NCBI RefSeq assembly: GCF_002088945.1
Contig: NZ_NCSU01000008.1
Coordinates: 124,001-188,000 of the forward strand
Direction: 5' to 3'
Length of the DNA stretch: 64,000 bases
DNA from: Henriciella pelagia
Lineage (GTDB): Bacteria; Pseudomonadota; Alphaproteobacteria; Caulobacterales; Hyphomonadaceae
The first letter of the stretch is position 1; the number at the start of each line of letters is the position of its first letter. Positions 18,632 to 26,233 of this stretch are shown piece after piece. The translations under genes were made by a program, and so were the position numbers. Below the pieces are notes generated by a model. That model was given only the letters and a program-made list of their open reading frames with translations. It ran no database searches and had not been told where the DNA came from.

Positions 18632-19483
18632 TTAACAGTGCAGATTTTGCCCGCCACTATTGCCGATAAGGGTCTGGGCGATGGCGATGGCGTCCTGAAT
18701 GGGTTGTGCTGAAGGATCTGTGGAAATCAGCGTCCGCTGTGCGCGCATGGCCTCGCGGACCTTCTCATCCCTCATGACAATCCCGGCAAGTGCCGGGCGG
18801 AAACCAAGGAACTGCTTGGACGCGCGGGCAATCGCTTCATAGGTTTGCTGACCCATGGCTCGGGTCGTGGCCTGGTTGATAATAATACTCTGTTCGACAT
18901 CCGGTGCATAACCGCGAAGCACCTTGATGAAGGCGTAGCCGTCCGTCATCGAGGCGGGGTCGTCGGTGATAACCATCAGCGCCCGGTCAGCTGACCGGGC
19001 GAGGCGCATGCAGTTGGCTTCAATGCCGGCGCCAAGGTCGAGGACGATCTTGTCGTACTGGAGGGAGAGCGCGGATATGCCAGCCGTCAGGCGGGAGACT
19101 TCGTCCGTGCTGAGTTCAGCTAGCGTGCCTGAACCGGAGCGACCCGGCAGGACGTCAAAGCCGCCCTGGCCAGCGCCGCCATCCACGTTGATGACGGCGT
19201 CTTCAAGCTCGATCCAGCCGGCGACAACCGCTGCGAGGTCGGTTTCGGGCGCGATGCCGAGCTGGACATCTACGTTTGCGAGACCGAGGTCTCCGTCAAC
19301 GAGCAGGGTGCGCTGTCCGGCCTGGGCGAGGGCGCTCGCCAGGGTGATCGACATAAAGGTCTTGCCGACACCGCCCTTTCCGGACGCGACGGCGATAATG
19401 GAGCCTGGCTGAACACGCGACGGCGTGCGTTTGCCTGGCGTATCCGATGGCCTGTCCATCGATTTTGGAAGCATGAAGCTCAT
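18632..19483 (-). CDS. flhG: FlhG/FleN (YlxH) MinD-like ATPase
   Basis: A 283-residue SIMIBI-class ATPase. The deviant Walker A SGKGGVGKT spans residues 34-42 and both Lys are present; LLVDGDLGLANVDVQLG (switch I/II) and IVLDLGAGIEANC (Walker B) follow. FlhG controls flagellar number and, with FlhF, polar placement. The N-terminal ~27 residues are Pro/Arg/Lys-rich, and I see no DQAxxLR motif, the segment that in Bacillus FlhG stimulates FlhF GTPase. The start lies one base after the flhF stop region (gap 1), so both are one operon. It is encoded directly upstream of ctrA on the same strand with a 123-base gap holding the ctrA promoter. Confidence 0.85.
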   Translation of the reverse strand: MSFMLPKSMDRPSDTPGKRTPSRVQPGSIIAVASGKGGVGKTFMSITLASALAQAGQRTLLVDGDLGLANVDVQLGIAPETDLAAVVAGWIELEDAVINVDGGAGQGGFDVLPGRSGSGTLAELSTDEVSRLTAGISALSLQYDKIVLDLGAGIEANCMRLARSADRALMVITDDPASMTDGYAFIKVLRGYAPDVEQSIIINQATTRAMGQQTYEAIARASKQFLGFRPALAGIVMRDEKVREAMRAQRTLISTDPSAQPIQDAIAIAQTLIGNSGGQNLHC

Positions 19484-19484
19484 A

Positions 19485-20492
19485 TCATGCAGCTCCTCTC
19501 AAAGCGATGTCTGCTGGAGCTTCTTCCAGCAGTATTTTCGATAGGCGTGCCGGCGCGGCAGGAACCAGGCCGCCGCCGATGAAGGGGGTTACGGCCAGAT
19601 GCGAGAACGCGATGCCTGCGCTCGACAGGGCAGAGACGATGCCGCCGCGTCTTCGGGTTACATCCAGCTTCGTGACAATTGCGCGGCGCACACCGACATC
19701 AGCGAAGGCGCGCGCAGCTTCGACCTGGTCGTCGGGATGGCCTTCTGCGGAAATGACAAGGACCGGCTCAGCGTCGATCACGGCGATCAGGTCTTTCAGG
19801 CTGGCCATGTCTTCTTCATCGAAGGGGACGATGGCCGGCAGGTCGATCACGCACCGATAACCATCCTTGCGGGCCCCGCGCAGCAGGTCGAACAGGGAGT
19901 CCGGTGTATTGGCAGAGCGGATCTGGCGTTGCTCGAGCTCAAGATAGGCTGCAAGCTGGGCCCCGCCGGCTGTCGCGTCAAGATCAGCTGCGACGGGCAG
20001 AATCTCGGTGTTCGTCACTGCGGCGCGGCGGGTCATCTTGGCGGCGGTCGCTGTGCGGCCATGACCGGGAGGGCCGACCAGGATAATGTCGCGCGTTGGC
20101 ATGGCCGGGATCGGATCGCAGGTAATCAGCGCGTCGAGGCCGGAGGCCATGATCTCTGAAGGATCCTGCGACTTCGCGCTCAGGGGGGCACCGGCATCGG
20201 CCACCCGGTCAGCAAATCTCTGTGGTGCGCCATGCCAGAGGAGGGCGTCGCGGACCCGGTTGCGAAGCGGGTTCTCATTCGCGCGGCCGTGCCCGTTATT
20301 GGCATGCATCCGTGTCAGGAACCGGGGCTCACTCGGGACCATGCCGCCACCAAGCTTGTCGGTTGCAGCGCGAACTTCAACGCCACCAGGTACTTCACGC
20401 TCAGACAGGATAATCGCATCTTCGCCCATTTCGGCAAAGATGGCCGCCTTTGCGGCCTCGAAACTCTCAGCTGCGAACATTTTCATGCGCAT
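19485..20492 (-). CDS. flhF: FlhF-like SRP-family GTPase with degenerate nucleotide site
   Basis: A 335-residue protein. The B-domain start MKMFAAESFEAAKAAIFAEMGEDAIIL is typical of FlhF. The NG domain begins near residue 75. Its P-loop reads GPPGHGRT (residues 140-147), so the catalytic Lys is Arg146. The G2 region AAYLELEQ lacks the usual D-x-x-R, and the G3 motif DTAGR is replaced by DLPAI at 217-221. G4 TKLD (274-277) remains. FlhF normally recruits FliF to the pole; here GTP binding or hydrolysis is probably altered. ATG 20492 chosen behind GGAG; TTG 20498 or ATG 20486 are alternatives. Two adjacent genes (fliN, FlbE-like) and FlhG support a flagellar role. Confidence 0.78.
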   Translation of the reverse strand: MRMKMFAAESFEAAKAAIFAEMGEDAIILSEREVPGGVEVRAATDKLGGGMVPSEPRFLTRMHANNGHGRANENPLRNRVRDALLWHGAPQRFADRVADAGAPLSAKSQDPSEIMASGLDALITCDPIPAMPTRDIILVGPPGHGRTATAAKMTRRAAVTNTEILPVAADLDATAGGAQLAAYLELEQRQIRSANTPDSLFDLLRGARKDGYRCVIDLPAIVPFDEEDMASLKDLIAVIDAEPVLVISAEGHPDDQVEAARAFADVGVRRAIVTKLDVTRRRGGIVSALSSAGIAFSHLAVTPFIGGGLVPAAPARLSKILLEEAPADIALRGAA

Positions 20493-20635
20493 GGGCAATA
20501 AACTCCACTTCTGGAATCACACCTTGGCGCGTAAAGGTTAACGAAATCTGTTGATTTGTTAGGAAGTCGGAAATCTTCGTGAAAGAGCTGTGGAATGCCC
20601 GTCGCTATTCCGGCGGTGGCCGTTTCGCAGGTCGA

Positions 20636-20896
20636 TCAGGCGGCGTGTTTCTCGTCCACGATTTCTGAAAGCTTAACGCCAAGCTCTCCATTGGCGACGA
20701 CGAGGCGGCCGCGCGCCATGAGCCGGTCAGAGACATAGATGTCGACTGGCTCATTGGTCTTCTTCTCGAGCGCAACGATTTCGCTCGGGCCGAGATTGAG
20801 AAGCGTCTCGATCGGCATGCGCGCTTCACCCAGCACCACATCCACGCGTACAGGCACGTCCATGAGGCTGGATTCGAGGGCGCGATTGACGGTCAT
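20636..20896 (-). CDS. fliN: Flagellar motor switch protein FliN
   Basis: An 86-residue SpoA-fold protein that should build the lower C-ring. Nearly the whole length is the domain: LMDVPVRVDVVLGEARMPIETLLNLGPSEIVAL and VSDRLMARGRLVVANGELGVKLSEIV match FliN. The long N-terminal extension typical of many FliN proteins is absent. GGAG precedes ATG 20896. It follows the FlbE-like gene with a 90-base gap and is separated from flhF by 143 bases, so a promoter for flhF may lie there. Confidence 0.9.
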   Translation of the reverse strand: MTVNRALESSLMDVPVRVDVVLGEARMPIETLLNLGPSEIVALEKKTNEPVDIYVSDRLMARGRLVVANGELGVKLSEIVDEKHAA

Positions 20897-20986
20897 GCAA
20901 CAACTCCGTGGGTGCGAATCACAAAACTCGCCTTGAATGGTTTCCGGGTTATGAACGCTTAAGCTCTGTGCCCGGTCAATTCACGC

Positions 20987-21352
20987 TCAGGATTGGAAAA
21001 GATTGCCCTGGCCGTCAATCATCTCCGATGCGATGCGGCAGACCTGGGTATTCACCTCCGAGCGGTCTGCTTCAGAAAGATCAATTTTCTCAAGGGTTTC
21101 CGCGAGTTGAATGATCTGGGCCAATGCTGCTTTTAGCTGTTCATTCGTATGGCGGATTGCTTCGGTCTGCTGTTCGACCTGTTCGTTACGGATCAGCGCA
21201 GCTGTGCTCTGGCGGGTGTCTTCCAGAAGGGCGGCGAGCTCGGCCACGCTGATGGAAATGCGCGCATCCTGATCTGTGGCCGGGGGCTCTGGCGCAGTAA
21301 AGTCGCTGCGAAAATCGAACGGGGTGACAGTGGCGGGCCTGGTCTTGCTCAT
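20987..21352 (-). CDS. FlbE/FliH-like coiled-coil protein
   Basis: A 121-residue acidic protein with a predicted coiled coil (residues ~40-95: AALLEDTRQSTAALIRNEQVEQQTEAIRHTNEQL...). I do not recognise a domain. Its position between fliG and fliN is that of flbE (the FliH counterpart) in the Caulobacter fliF operon. The start overlaps fliG by ATGA, so it is coupled. It is shorter than the usual FlbE/FliH (about 200 residues) and would lack the C-terminal ATPase-binding segment. Assignment is by gene order only. Confidence 0.55.
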   Translation of the reverse strand: MSKTRPATVTPFDFRSDFTAPEPPATDQDARISISVAELAALLEDTRQSTAALIRNEQVEQQTEAIRHTNEQLKAALAQIIQLAETLEKIDLSEADRSEVNTQVCRIASEMIDGQGNLFQS

Positions 21353-22293
21353 TCGACAAGCTCGTCATCATCATTGGCGGACAGGATGTCACCACGCCGG
21401 GCCAGCGACCGCGCCATGCGTATGATGTCCTGCCGGGCCTCATCGATTTCAGAGCGCCGGACGGGGCCAAGGGAATCGATCTCAGTCACGAGAAGATCGC
21501 CGGCGCGCTTCGTCATGTTGCGCAGAAATACCTCGCGCACGGCGGGGCGGGCCCCCTTGAGGGCGATGCCCAGAACGGCGCGGTCAACCGAGGAAAGGAT
21601 AGTCTGGATGGCCGCCGGTTCGAGGCGGGAAAGATCGTCAAAGGTAAACATCAGGGCGCGGATGCGTTGCCCGCTTCCCGGTTCATTCTTGTCGAGCGCG
21701 GCCAGGAGGCCGTTTTCATCCTGTCCGCCCATCTCGTCGAAGATGCGCGCAACCGTCTCGTGCCCATTGCCGGTCGCTGCGTCGAGGCCGGACGCGACAA
21801 GGTCGCCGACAGCCTGTTCGATGACGCTCAGGGCTTCGGTGCGGATGCGGCCGAGGTGAAGCAGGCGCTGCAGGGCGTCGGTCGCGACCGGCCGGGGAAG
21901 GGCGCGCACGGTGGCGGCGGCTGCGTCCGGGGCGAGGCGTGACAGGATCACGGCGATGACCTGCGGGTTCTCCGTCTCGAAGCCGCGGGCAATCTGGGCC
22001 GGGTCCATCTGGCTGAGGCGCGCCCAGATCGAGCTTTCTGCAGAACCGGGTTCGGGGGTAGGAACGGCTTCATAGCTGCGGACAAAGTCTGCCGTATCGT
22101 CCGAGGGCGATGTTGCGGATGAATGAGGGTGCGGGGTATTCATGGCGACGCTGAGCTGGTCGGCTTCTTCAGGCGAAAGCTCTGCCCAGACGCCGGACGC
22201 GGCAGGGCCGAGGGCCTTCATCAGACGTGCAGCCCGTGCGACGCCGCGGCCGAAGACGGATCTGTGATCCTGGACGAGGGCAGGGACGCTCAT
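21349..22293 (-). CDS. fliG: Flagellar motor switch protein FliG
   Basis: A 314-residue FliG. The middle domain holds the ENPQ counterpart of the EHPQ motif (GFETENPQVIAVILSRLAP). The C-terminal torque domain is well conserved: NMTKRAGDLL, then DSLGPVRRSEIDEARQDIIRMARSL. The ~100-residue N-terminal domain, which binds FliF, is more divergent and contains a short low-complexity insert (HPHSSATSPSDDT). FliG links the MS ring to FliM/FliN and contacts the stator. The start is coupled to the short FliF gene by ATGA and its stop to the FlbE-like gene by ATGA. Confidence 0.9.
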   Translation of the reverse strand: MSVPALVQDHRSVFGRGVARAARLMKALGPAASGVWAELSPEEADQLSVAMNTPHPHSSATSPSDDTADFVRSYEAVPTPEPGSAESSIWARLSQMDPAQIARGFETENPQVIAVILSRLAPDAAAATVRALPRPVATDALQRLLHLGRIRTEALSVIEQAVGDLVASGLDAATGNGHETVARIFDEMGGQDENGLLAALDKNEPGSGQRIRALMFTFDDLSRLEPAAIQTILSSVDRAVLGIALKGARPAVREVFLRNMTKRAGDLLVTEIDSLGPVRRSEIDEARQDIIRMARSLARRGDILSANDDDELVE

Positions 22294-22964
22294 CGGGTGC
22301 CGTCCTCGCTGGAAGTCATCCAGCTTCTGAGGATGCGCGCCGTTTCCTTCGGGTTTTCGCGGGCGATGCGGCGGGCTTCTGCTGCAGCGTCCTGCGCGGG
22401 CGCGTGGTCCGGCAGTGGGACCGCGCGAAGCCGTGGAGTATCATTCGCTGGCGCCTCGATGCGCGGCGCGCCCGTCTCTTCCGTCTGGTTTCGCCCGGAG
22501 ATGAGCAGCATGCCAAGAAGGCCCGCAATGGCGAGCAAGGCGGCAAGTTCGATGAGCTGCTCGGTGGAGAACCCGCCGGCAAGGCCCGAAGCGAAGACGA
22601 TGGGCTGGATCTGGAGGCGATCGGTGCTGGCATCATAGCCGGCGGCGGCCTCCAGGATCATCTCGACCTGGGCGGCTTTCTGCGGCGCGATGGCAAAAGA
22701 CTGTCCCGGGCGGTTCACGAGAATGAGGAAGCTGCGGCTGTCATCGGCGGACTGATGGATGGCGACGCGCACGTCACCGCGTCCAAGCACCGGTTCGAGA
22801 AGGTTGGTCAGTTCAGCCTGGGCGGGGGTCATCTCACCGCGGTCGAGGCGGTGGTCGGTCAGGAAATCATTGGCCCGCCATGCAAGTAGGCACGCGGTGA
22901 TTGCCAACGCAATGAGCGTGGCAAGCCGCGTGCCTCCGGGCATGTTGGACTTAAGTGCTGACAT
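22290..22964 (-). CDS. fliF: Severely shortened FliF-like MS-ring protein
   Basis: The 224-residue product is less than half the usual ~550. A first membrane helix spans ~13-31. A periplasmic part (~32-134) follows; its LLEPVLGRGDVRVAI and AAQVEMILEAAAGYD segments resemble the conserved RBM3 region of FliF, while RBM1 and RBM2 appear to be missing. The second helix is ~136-156. The cytoplasmic tail ends with ARENPKETARILRSWM (202-216), the FliG-binding helix of FliF. So membrane topology and the FliG anchor are kept. The ATG at 22964 sits behind GGGAAGG; the reading frame is intact and no remnant of a longer gene lies upstream. It heads the operon that continues with fliG. Confidence 0.75.
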   Translation of the reverse strand: MSALKSNMPGGTRLATLIALAITACLLAWRANDFLTDHRLDRGEMTPAQAELTNLLEPVLGRGDVRVAIHQSADDSRSFLILVNRPGQSFAIAPQKAAQVEMILEAAAGYDASTDRLQIQPIVFASGLAGGFSTEQLIELAALLAIAGLLGMLLISGRNQTEETGAPRIEAPANDTPRLRAVPLPDHAPAQDAAAEARRIARENPKETARILRSWMTSSEDGTR

Positions 22965-23034
22965 GGAGCCTTCCCGCTGCAGGCCACCATCTGAAATCAA
23001 TGGCGACGACTGCAGTCAGAATGGCGTATCAGCG

Positions 23035-23050
23035 TAAACGGCGCTTTAAC
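23035..23050. promoter_or_regulatory. CtrA-box-like site upstream of the fliF operon
   Basis: TAAA-N7-TTAAC (23035-23050) is one base from the CtrA consensus, in the gap between sciP and fliF. A GAATC (GANTC) site lies at 23054-23058. CtrA control of fliF is known in Caulobacter; orientation and use here are inferred. Confidence 0.45.
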
Positions 23051-23092
23051 GATGAATCAGGAGCCGTGATGGAGTGCCAGATGCCAATACGG

Positions 23093-23365
23093 TCAGGCGC
23101 GATATTGCTGAAGTCGCGTTGTCCGCAGGCCCTTGGTGCCGTGCTTGTCGTACAGCTGGGACCATCCATTCAGTTCTTCTTCCGTCAGGGAGTAGCGGTC
23201 GCACGCTTCCTTGCGGGAAAGAAGACCCCCCCGGACAGCCGCGACGACTTCTGCCTTGCGGCGAGTCACCCAGCGACTGATGCCAGGGGGTGGGAGGTCA
23301 TCCCGGGTCATTGGTTGGCCGTCTGGGCCCTTAACGCTCAAAGTTCTCGCATTCTGCTGCGCCAT
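23093..23365 (-). CDS. sciP: CtrA inhibitor SciP (DUF1153)
   Basis: A 90-residue HTH protein. The block ISRWVTRRKAEVVAAVRGG, followed by LLSRKEACDRYSLTEEEL and GLRTTRLQQYR, is nearly identical to SciP (DUF1153). In Caulobacter SciP binds CtrA or its promoters and prevents RNA polymerase recruitment in swarmer cells, blocking flagellar and methylase genes. It sits upstream of fliF on the same strand, as CC_0903 does in Caulobacter. ATG 23365 has GGTGG in front; ATG 23377 is also possible and adds four residues. The 114-base gap to the fliF start region contains the CtrA-box-like site. Confidence 0.93.
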   Translation of the reverse strand: MAQQNARTLSVKGPDGQPMTRDDLPPPGISRWVTRRKAEVVAAVRGGLLSRKEACDRYSLTEEELNGWSQLYDKHGTKGLRTTRLQQYRA

Positions 23366-23573
23366 GAGATCCACCATTATTAGCGGTTGATACCGAAGAC
23401 GCTTCTGCGCCTATGAAGGTGGGTTTACACGAGGCATCTTAAATCAGGTTTCAGCGCAGACTGTGAGTTTTCATGAAAATTGAAAACGTTCTTCGCGAAC
23501 GCGTTAAATCCATGTTTGCAAACCTGTCCCGGCATGGGGCAATTGTGCCGGATCTGTACAGAATCCTACAGAT

Positions 23574-24752
23574 TCAGGCCGAAATACGTTCATCGGCCGG
23601 GATCGTGGATGAAATAAATCCGCCGCCCATTACACGATTTTTAGATGACAGTTCGTACAGGACGCAGGCCTGACCGCGCGCGACCCCTTCCTCTGGTATA
23701 TCGAAATACACCGCAGGTTGAGTTCCGTGCCATCCAAGCCTTGCGGGCAGGGGTTCGCGTGTGGAGCGGACGCGGGCGAGCACTGGCTGGGCGGCGTCGC
23801 AGGCCTCCTCCAGAGTGCCGTCACCGAGCCAGTTCAGTTCTTCCATGGTGAGGCCTGCCGTCAGCAGGGCTTCGCGCGGGCCGACAATCACCTTGCGCGC
23901 TGCCGCATCGATCTTCACGACGAATAGCGGCTCGCCGGTGGCAACACCGAGGCCGCGGCGCTGGCCGATCGTATAGTGGATGACGCCTTCATGCTCGCCC
24001 AGCACGCGGCCATCGAGATGCACGATCTCACCGCCGCGTCCGGCACCGGGGCGCATCTTCTTCACGACATCGGCATAGGAGCCTGTCGGGACGAAGCAGA
24101 TGTCCTGGCTGTCGGGCTTGGCCGCGACGGGCAGGCTGTACTTCTCTGCCAGTTCGCGGACTTGCGTCTTGGGAAGGTTGCCGAGCGGGAAGCGCAGATA
24201 GTCGAGCTGCTCGCGCGTCGTTGCGAAGAGAAAGTAGGACTGGTCACGCGACGGGTCTGCGGCGCGGTGAAGCTCTGCCCCGTTCGGGCCATCGACACGC
24301 CTTATATAGTGCCCGGTCGCAAGACAGTCGGCGCCGAGCTCCTTCGCGGTGGCAAGGAGGTCGGAGAACTTGACCGTCTGATTGCAGCGAATGCACGGAA
24401 TAGGGGTCGAGCCGGCAAGATAGGTGTCGGCGAAGTCTTCCATCACCTGCTCGCGGAAGCGGCTTTCATAGTCGAGCACATAATGCGGGATGCCGACCTG
24501 GTCAGCAACGTTGCGCGCATCGTGGATGTCCTGGCCAGCGCAGCACGCCCCCTTCTTCTCAATGGCGGCGCCGTGATCATAGAGCTGCAGCGTGATGCCG
24601 ATGACATCATAGCCTTCTTCGGCCAGCATTGCGGCCACAACGGAGCTGTCCACGCCGCCGGACATGGCCGCGACCACGCGTGTTTCAGATGGGGGTTTGG
24701 CAAAGCCAAGGGAATTGAGCCCGCCTGTCCAGGCGGTCGTCGTATCGGTCAT
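23574..24752 (-). CDS. mnmA: tRNA-specific 2-thiouridylase MnmA
   Basis: A 392-residue enzyme that makes s2U34 in tRNA(Lys/Glu/Gln) using ATP and sulphur relayed by IscS/Tus. The PP-loop ATPase motif SGGVDSS is at residues 31-37. The catalytic Cys pair lies in [12 protein letters not shown] and DSQDICFVP, and the central GHYIRRVDG and [11 protein letters not shown] segments are diagnostic. The start ATG 24752 follows GGAGG. Length is at the upper end of the family because of a C-terminal region ending in ERISA. It is transcribed from the HAD gene side or its own promoter; 91 bases separate it from that gene. Confidence 0.95.
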   Translation of the reverse strand: MTDTTTAWTGGLNSLGFAKPPSETRVVAAMSGGVDSSVVAAMLAEEGYDVIGITLQLYDHGAAIEKKGACCAGQDIHDARNVADQVGIPHYVLDYESRFREQVMEDFADTYLAGSTPIPCIRCNQTVKFSDLLATAKELGADCLATGHYIRRVDGPNGAELHRAADPSRDQSYFLFATTREQLDYLRFPLGNLPKTQVRELAEKYSLPVAAKPDSQDICFVPTGSYADVVKKMRPGAGRGGEIVHLDGRVLGEHEGVIHYTIGQRRGLGVATGEPLFVVKIDAAARKVIVGPREALLTAGLTMEELNWLGDGTLEEACDAAQPVLARVRSTREPLPARLGWHGTQPAVYFDIPEEGVARGQACVLYELSSKNRVMGGGFISSTIPADERISA

Positions 24753-24843
24753 ATCATCCTCCAGCGGGTTCAAGGCCCGAAGCAGAAACATTTAAGTGAG
24801 TGCGTTCCATAATGGAAAAGCGCACGATTGTCAGGCGCGGGTA

Positions 24844-25464
24844 TCAGCCCTGTCGGTACAGCTTCGCTTCCAGTGCCTCGTGCGACCCCGGTACAAAATG
24901 GAAGGCGTCCCAGCCGTGCGCTCGCGCGGCCTGGACGTTTTCTTCAAGGTCGTCGACGAGGATGACGTCCTTTCCCGTGACGCCCATCGCGTCTTCGATA
25001 TGGGCGAAGTAGGCGAGGTCGGGTTTGGCGAGGCGCATGCGGCCGGCAGCAAACACGGCATGCATGTGATCGCCGAAGCCCTGCTGCTCGATCCAGTCGG
25101 CCCTGTACACTTCATTATTGGTGGCGATGACATTGGTGACGCCTGCCGTGCGGGCCTTGCGAACGATAGCGAGCGTCTTTTCGTCGGGGATGTGATCCCT
25201 GTCGAACCAGTAGTCGATCACCTCGCCAGCCCGATGCGGCACGCCTTCGCTTGCTGCCCATTCGCCGACAAGTTCATGCAGGTCTGCCTCTCCGACCATG
25301 GCACGCTGAAACCGCCCATTGAACAGATAGGTCGCAAGTGAACGGACCGACATGCCTGTATCTTCGTCAAACGTCTTCATCCAGGCGAAGATGCCGTCCG
25401 TAACATTGGCATTCAGGACACCGTCAAAGTCCCAGGCGATGAGTTTGTACCGGGGGTGCTGCAT
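24844..25464 (-). CDS. HAD-superfamily hydrolase (subfamily IA)
   Basis: A 206-residue haloacid dehalogenase-like phosphatase. The nucleophile motif DFDGVLN is at residues 11-17. A small alpha-helical cap (residues ~18-85) follows. Motif II is VIATNN, motif III Lys is in AKPDLAYFAHI and the acidic motif IV is VILVDDLEENV. Substrate is unknown; phosphoglycolate- or sugar-phosphate-phosphatase-like enzymes share the layout. AAGG lies 10 bases before ATG 25464. It overlaps nothing and may be co-expressed with mnmA downstream. Confidence 0.87.
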   Translation of the reverse strand: MQHPRYKLIAWDFDGVLNANVTDGIFAWMKTFDEDTGMSVRSLATYLFNGRFQRAMVGEADLHELVGEWAASEGVPHRAGEVIDYWFDRDHIPDEKTLAIVRKARTAGVTNVIATNNEVYRADWIEQQGFGDHMHAVFAAGRMRLAKPDLAYFAHIEDAMGVTGKDVILVDDLEENVQAARAHGWDAFHFVPGSHEALEAKLYRQG

Positions 25465-25594
25465 GTATGACGAACCTTTCAGCCGTTTAGCTGTGGAAAG
25501 ACGCGGTTTAGATCAAAATTCAAACAATTCGGCAAAGTCGCGGCAAGGTAGATTAACGAGAATATGTCGCTCAAGGGTGACGGAGACATCTTTC

Positions 25595-26104
25595 ATGAAT
25601 TTTGCGCGACAGCTCCTGTCCGAGGGAGCCGTTAAGGTCGAGGTCGAGCTGAATGCAGACGCTCCTATAGAGCGTCTTTTTGAGCTGCTCGATTTCAGTG
25701 CACCTGGCAATGCCCTGCGCGAGCGTGGATTCCTGTTCCTTGAGGAGCCGGAAGGTGCTCTCGGCCGGTTCCGTGCAACCAATCCAGCAACGCCCGACAT
25801 CATCTATGTGTATGACGTTACAGACTTCCGGTGGCCCAAAACGCTGAGCTTTGAGACGCGGTTCGAAACCGATGAACAGCTGAGCGCCGTCGTCAAGAAC
25901 AGGCGTGACTATACGCTGACATCGACCGGGCCGGATACGTGCCGTGTCAACCTGGTCGAGCGCAGCTGGATGAGACAGGGATTGTCGCGCAAGACGCAGC
26001 GCATGGAGCAGGCGATGCGGACGCTGTCGGTGCAGCTGCACATTACGCGGCTGTGCGTGCATGCTGCGATTGGCGTGGAGGAAGCCGAAAAGCTGTTTCC
26101 CTGA
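25595..26104 (+). CDS. Hypothetical protein, possible SRPBCC-like domain
   Basis: A 169-residue soluble protein without signal peptide or membrane helix. The start VKVEVELNADAPIERLFELLDFSAPGNALRERGF and the following strands (LFLEEPEGALGRFRA..., RRDYTLTSTGPDTCRVNLVERS) would suit a START/SRPBCC-type hydrophobic ligand-binding fold, but I see no signature motif. ATG 25595 has GGAG nine bases upstream and is preferred; the open frame extends much further upstream but that part overlaps the divergent HAD gene. Function unknown. It precedes the cytochrome bd operon but the 129-base gap suggests independence. Confidence 0.6.
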   Translation: MNFARQLLSEGAVKVEVELNADAPIERLFELLDFSAPGNALRERGFLFLEEPEGALGRFRATNPATPDIIYVYDVTDFRWPKTLSFETRFETDEQLSAVVKNRRDYTLTSTGPDTCRVNLVERSWMRQGLSRKTQRMEQAMRTLSVQLHITRLCVHAAIGVEEAEKLFP

Positions 26105-26233
26105 CTGGCCTGCGCTGGTGCCACTGACAGCGTGTAGGAGATGTGTTGCGCCATCCTGCCGCGCGGCGTGATGTGCCGTTTGTAAGCAATCGCGAAAATA
26201 CGTACAGTCTCATCCGATCAGGGGAGACTGTGC

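Noticed and set aside
23473-23673. Small 66-codon frame between sciP and mnmA
   Set aside because: No ribosome-binding site, overlaps the mnmA 3' end by 100 bases in antisense. The rest of the gap has only short inverted repeats, such as GAATC/GATTC near 23565.
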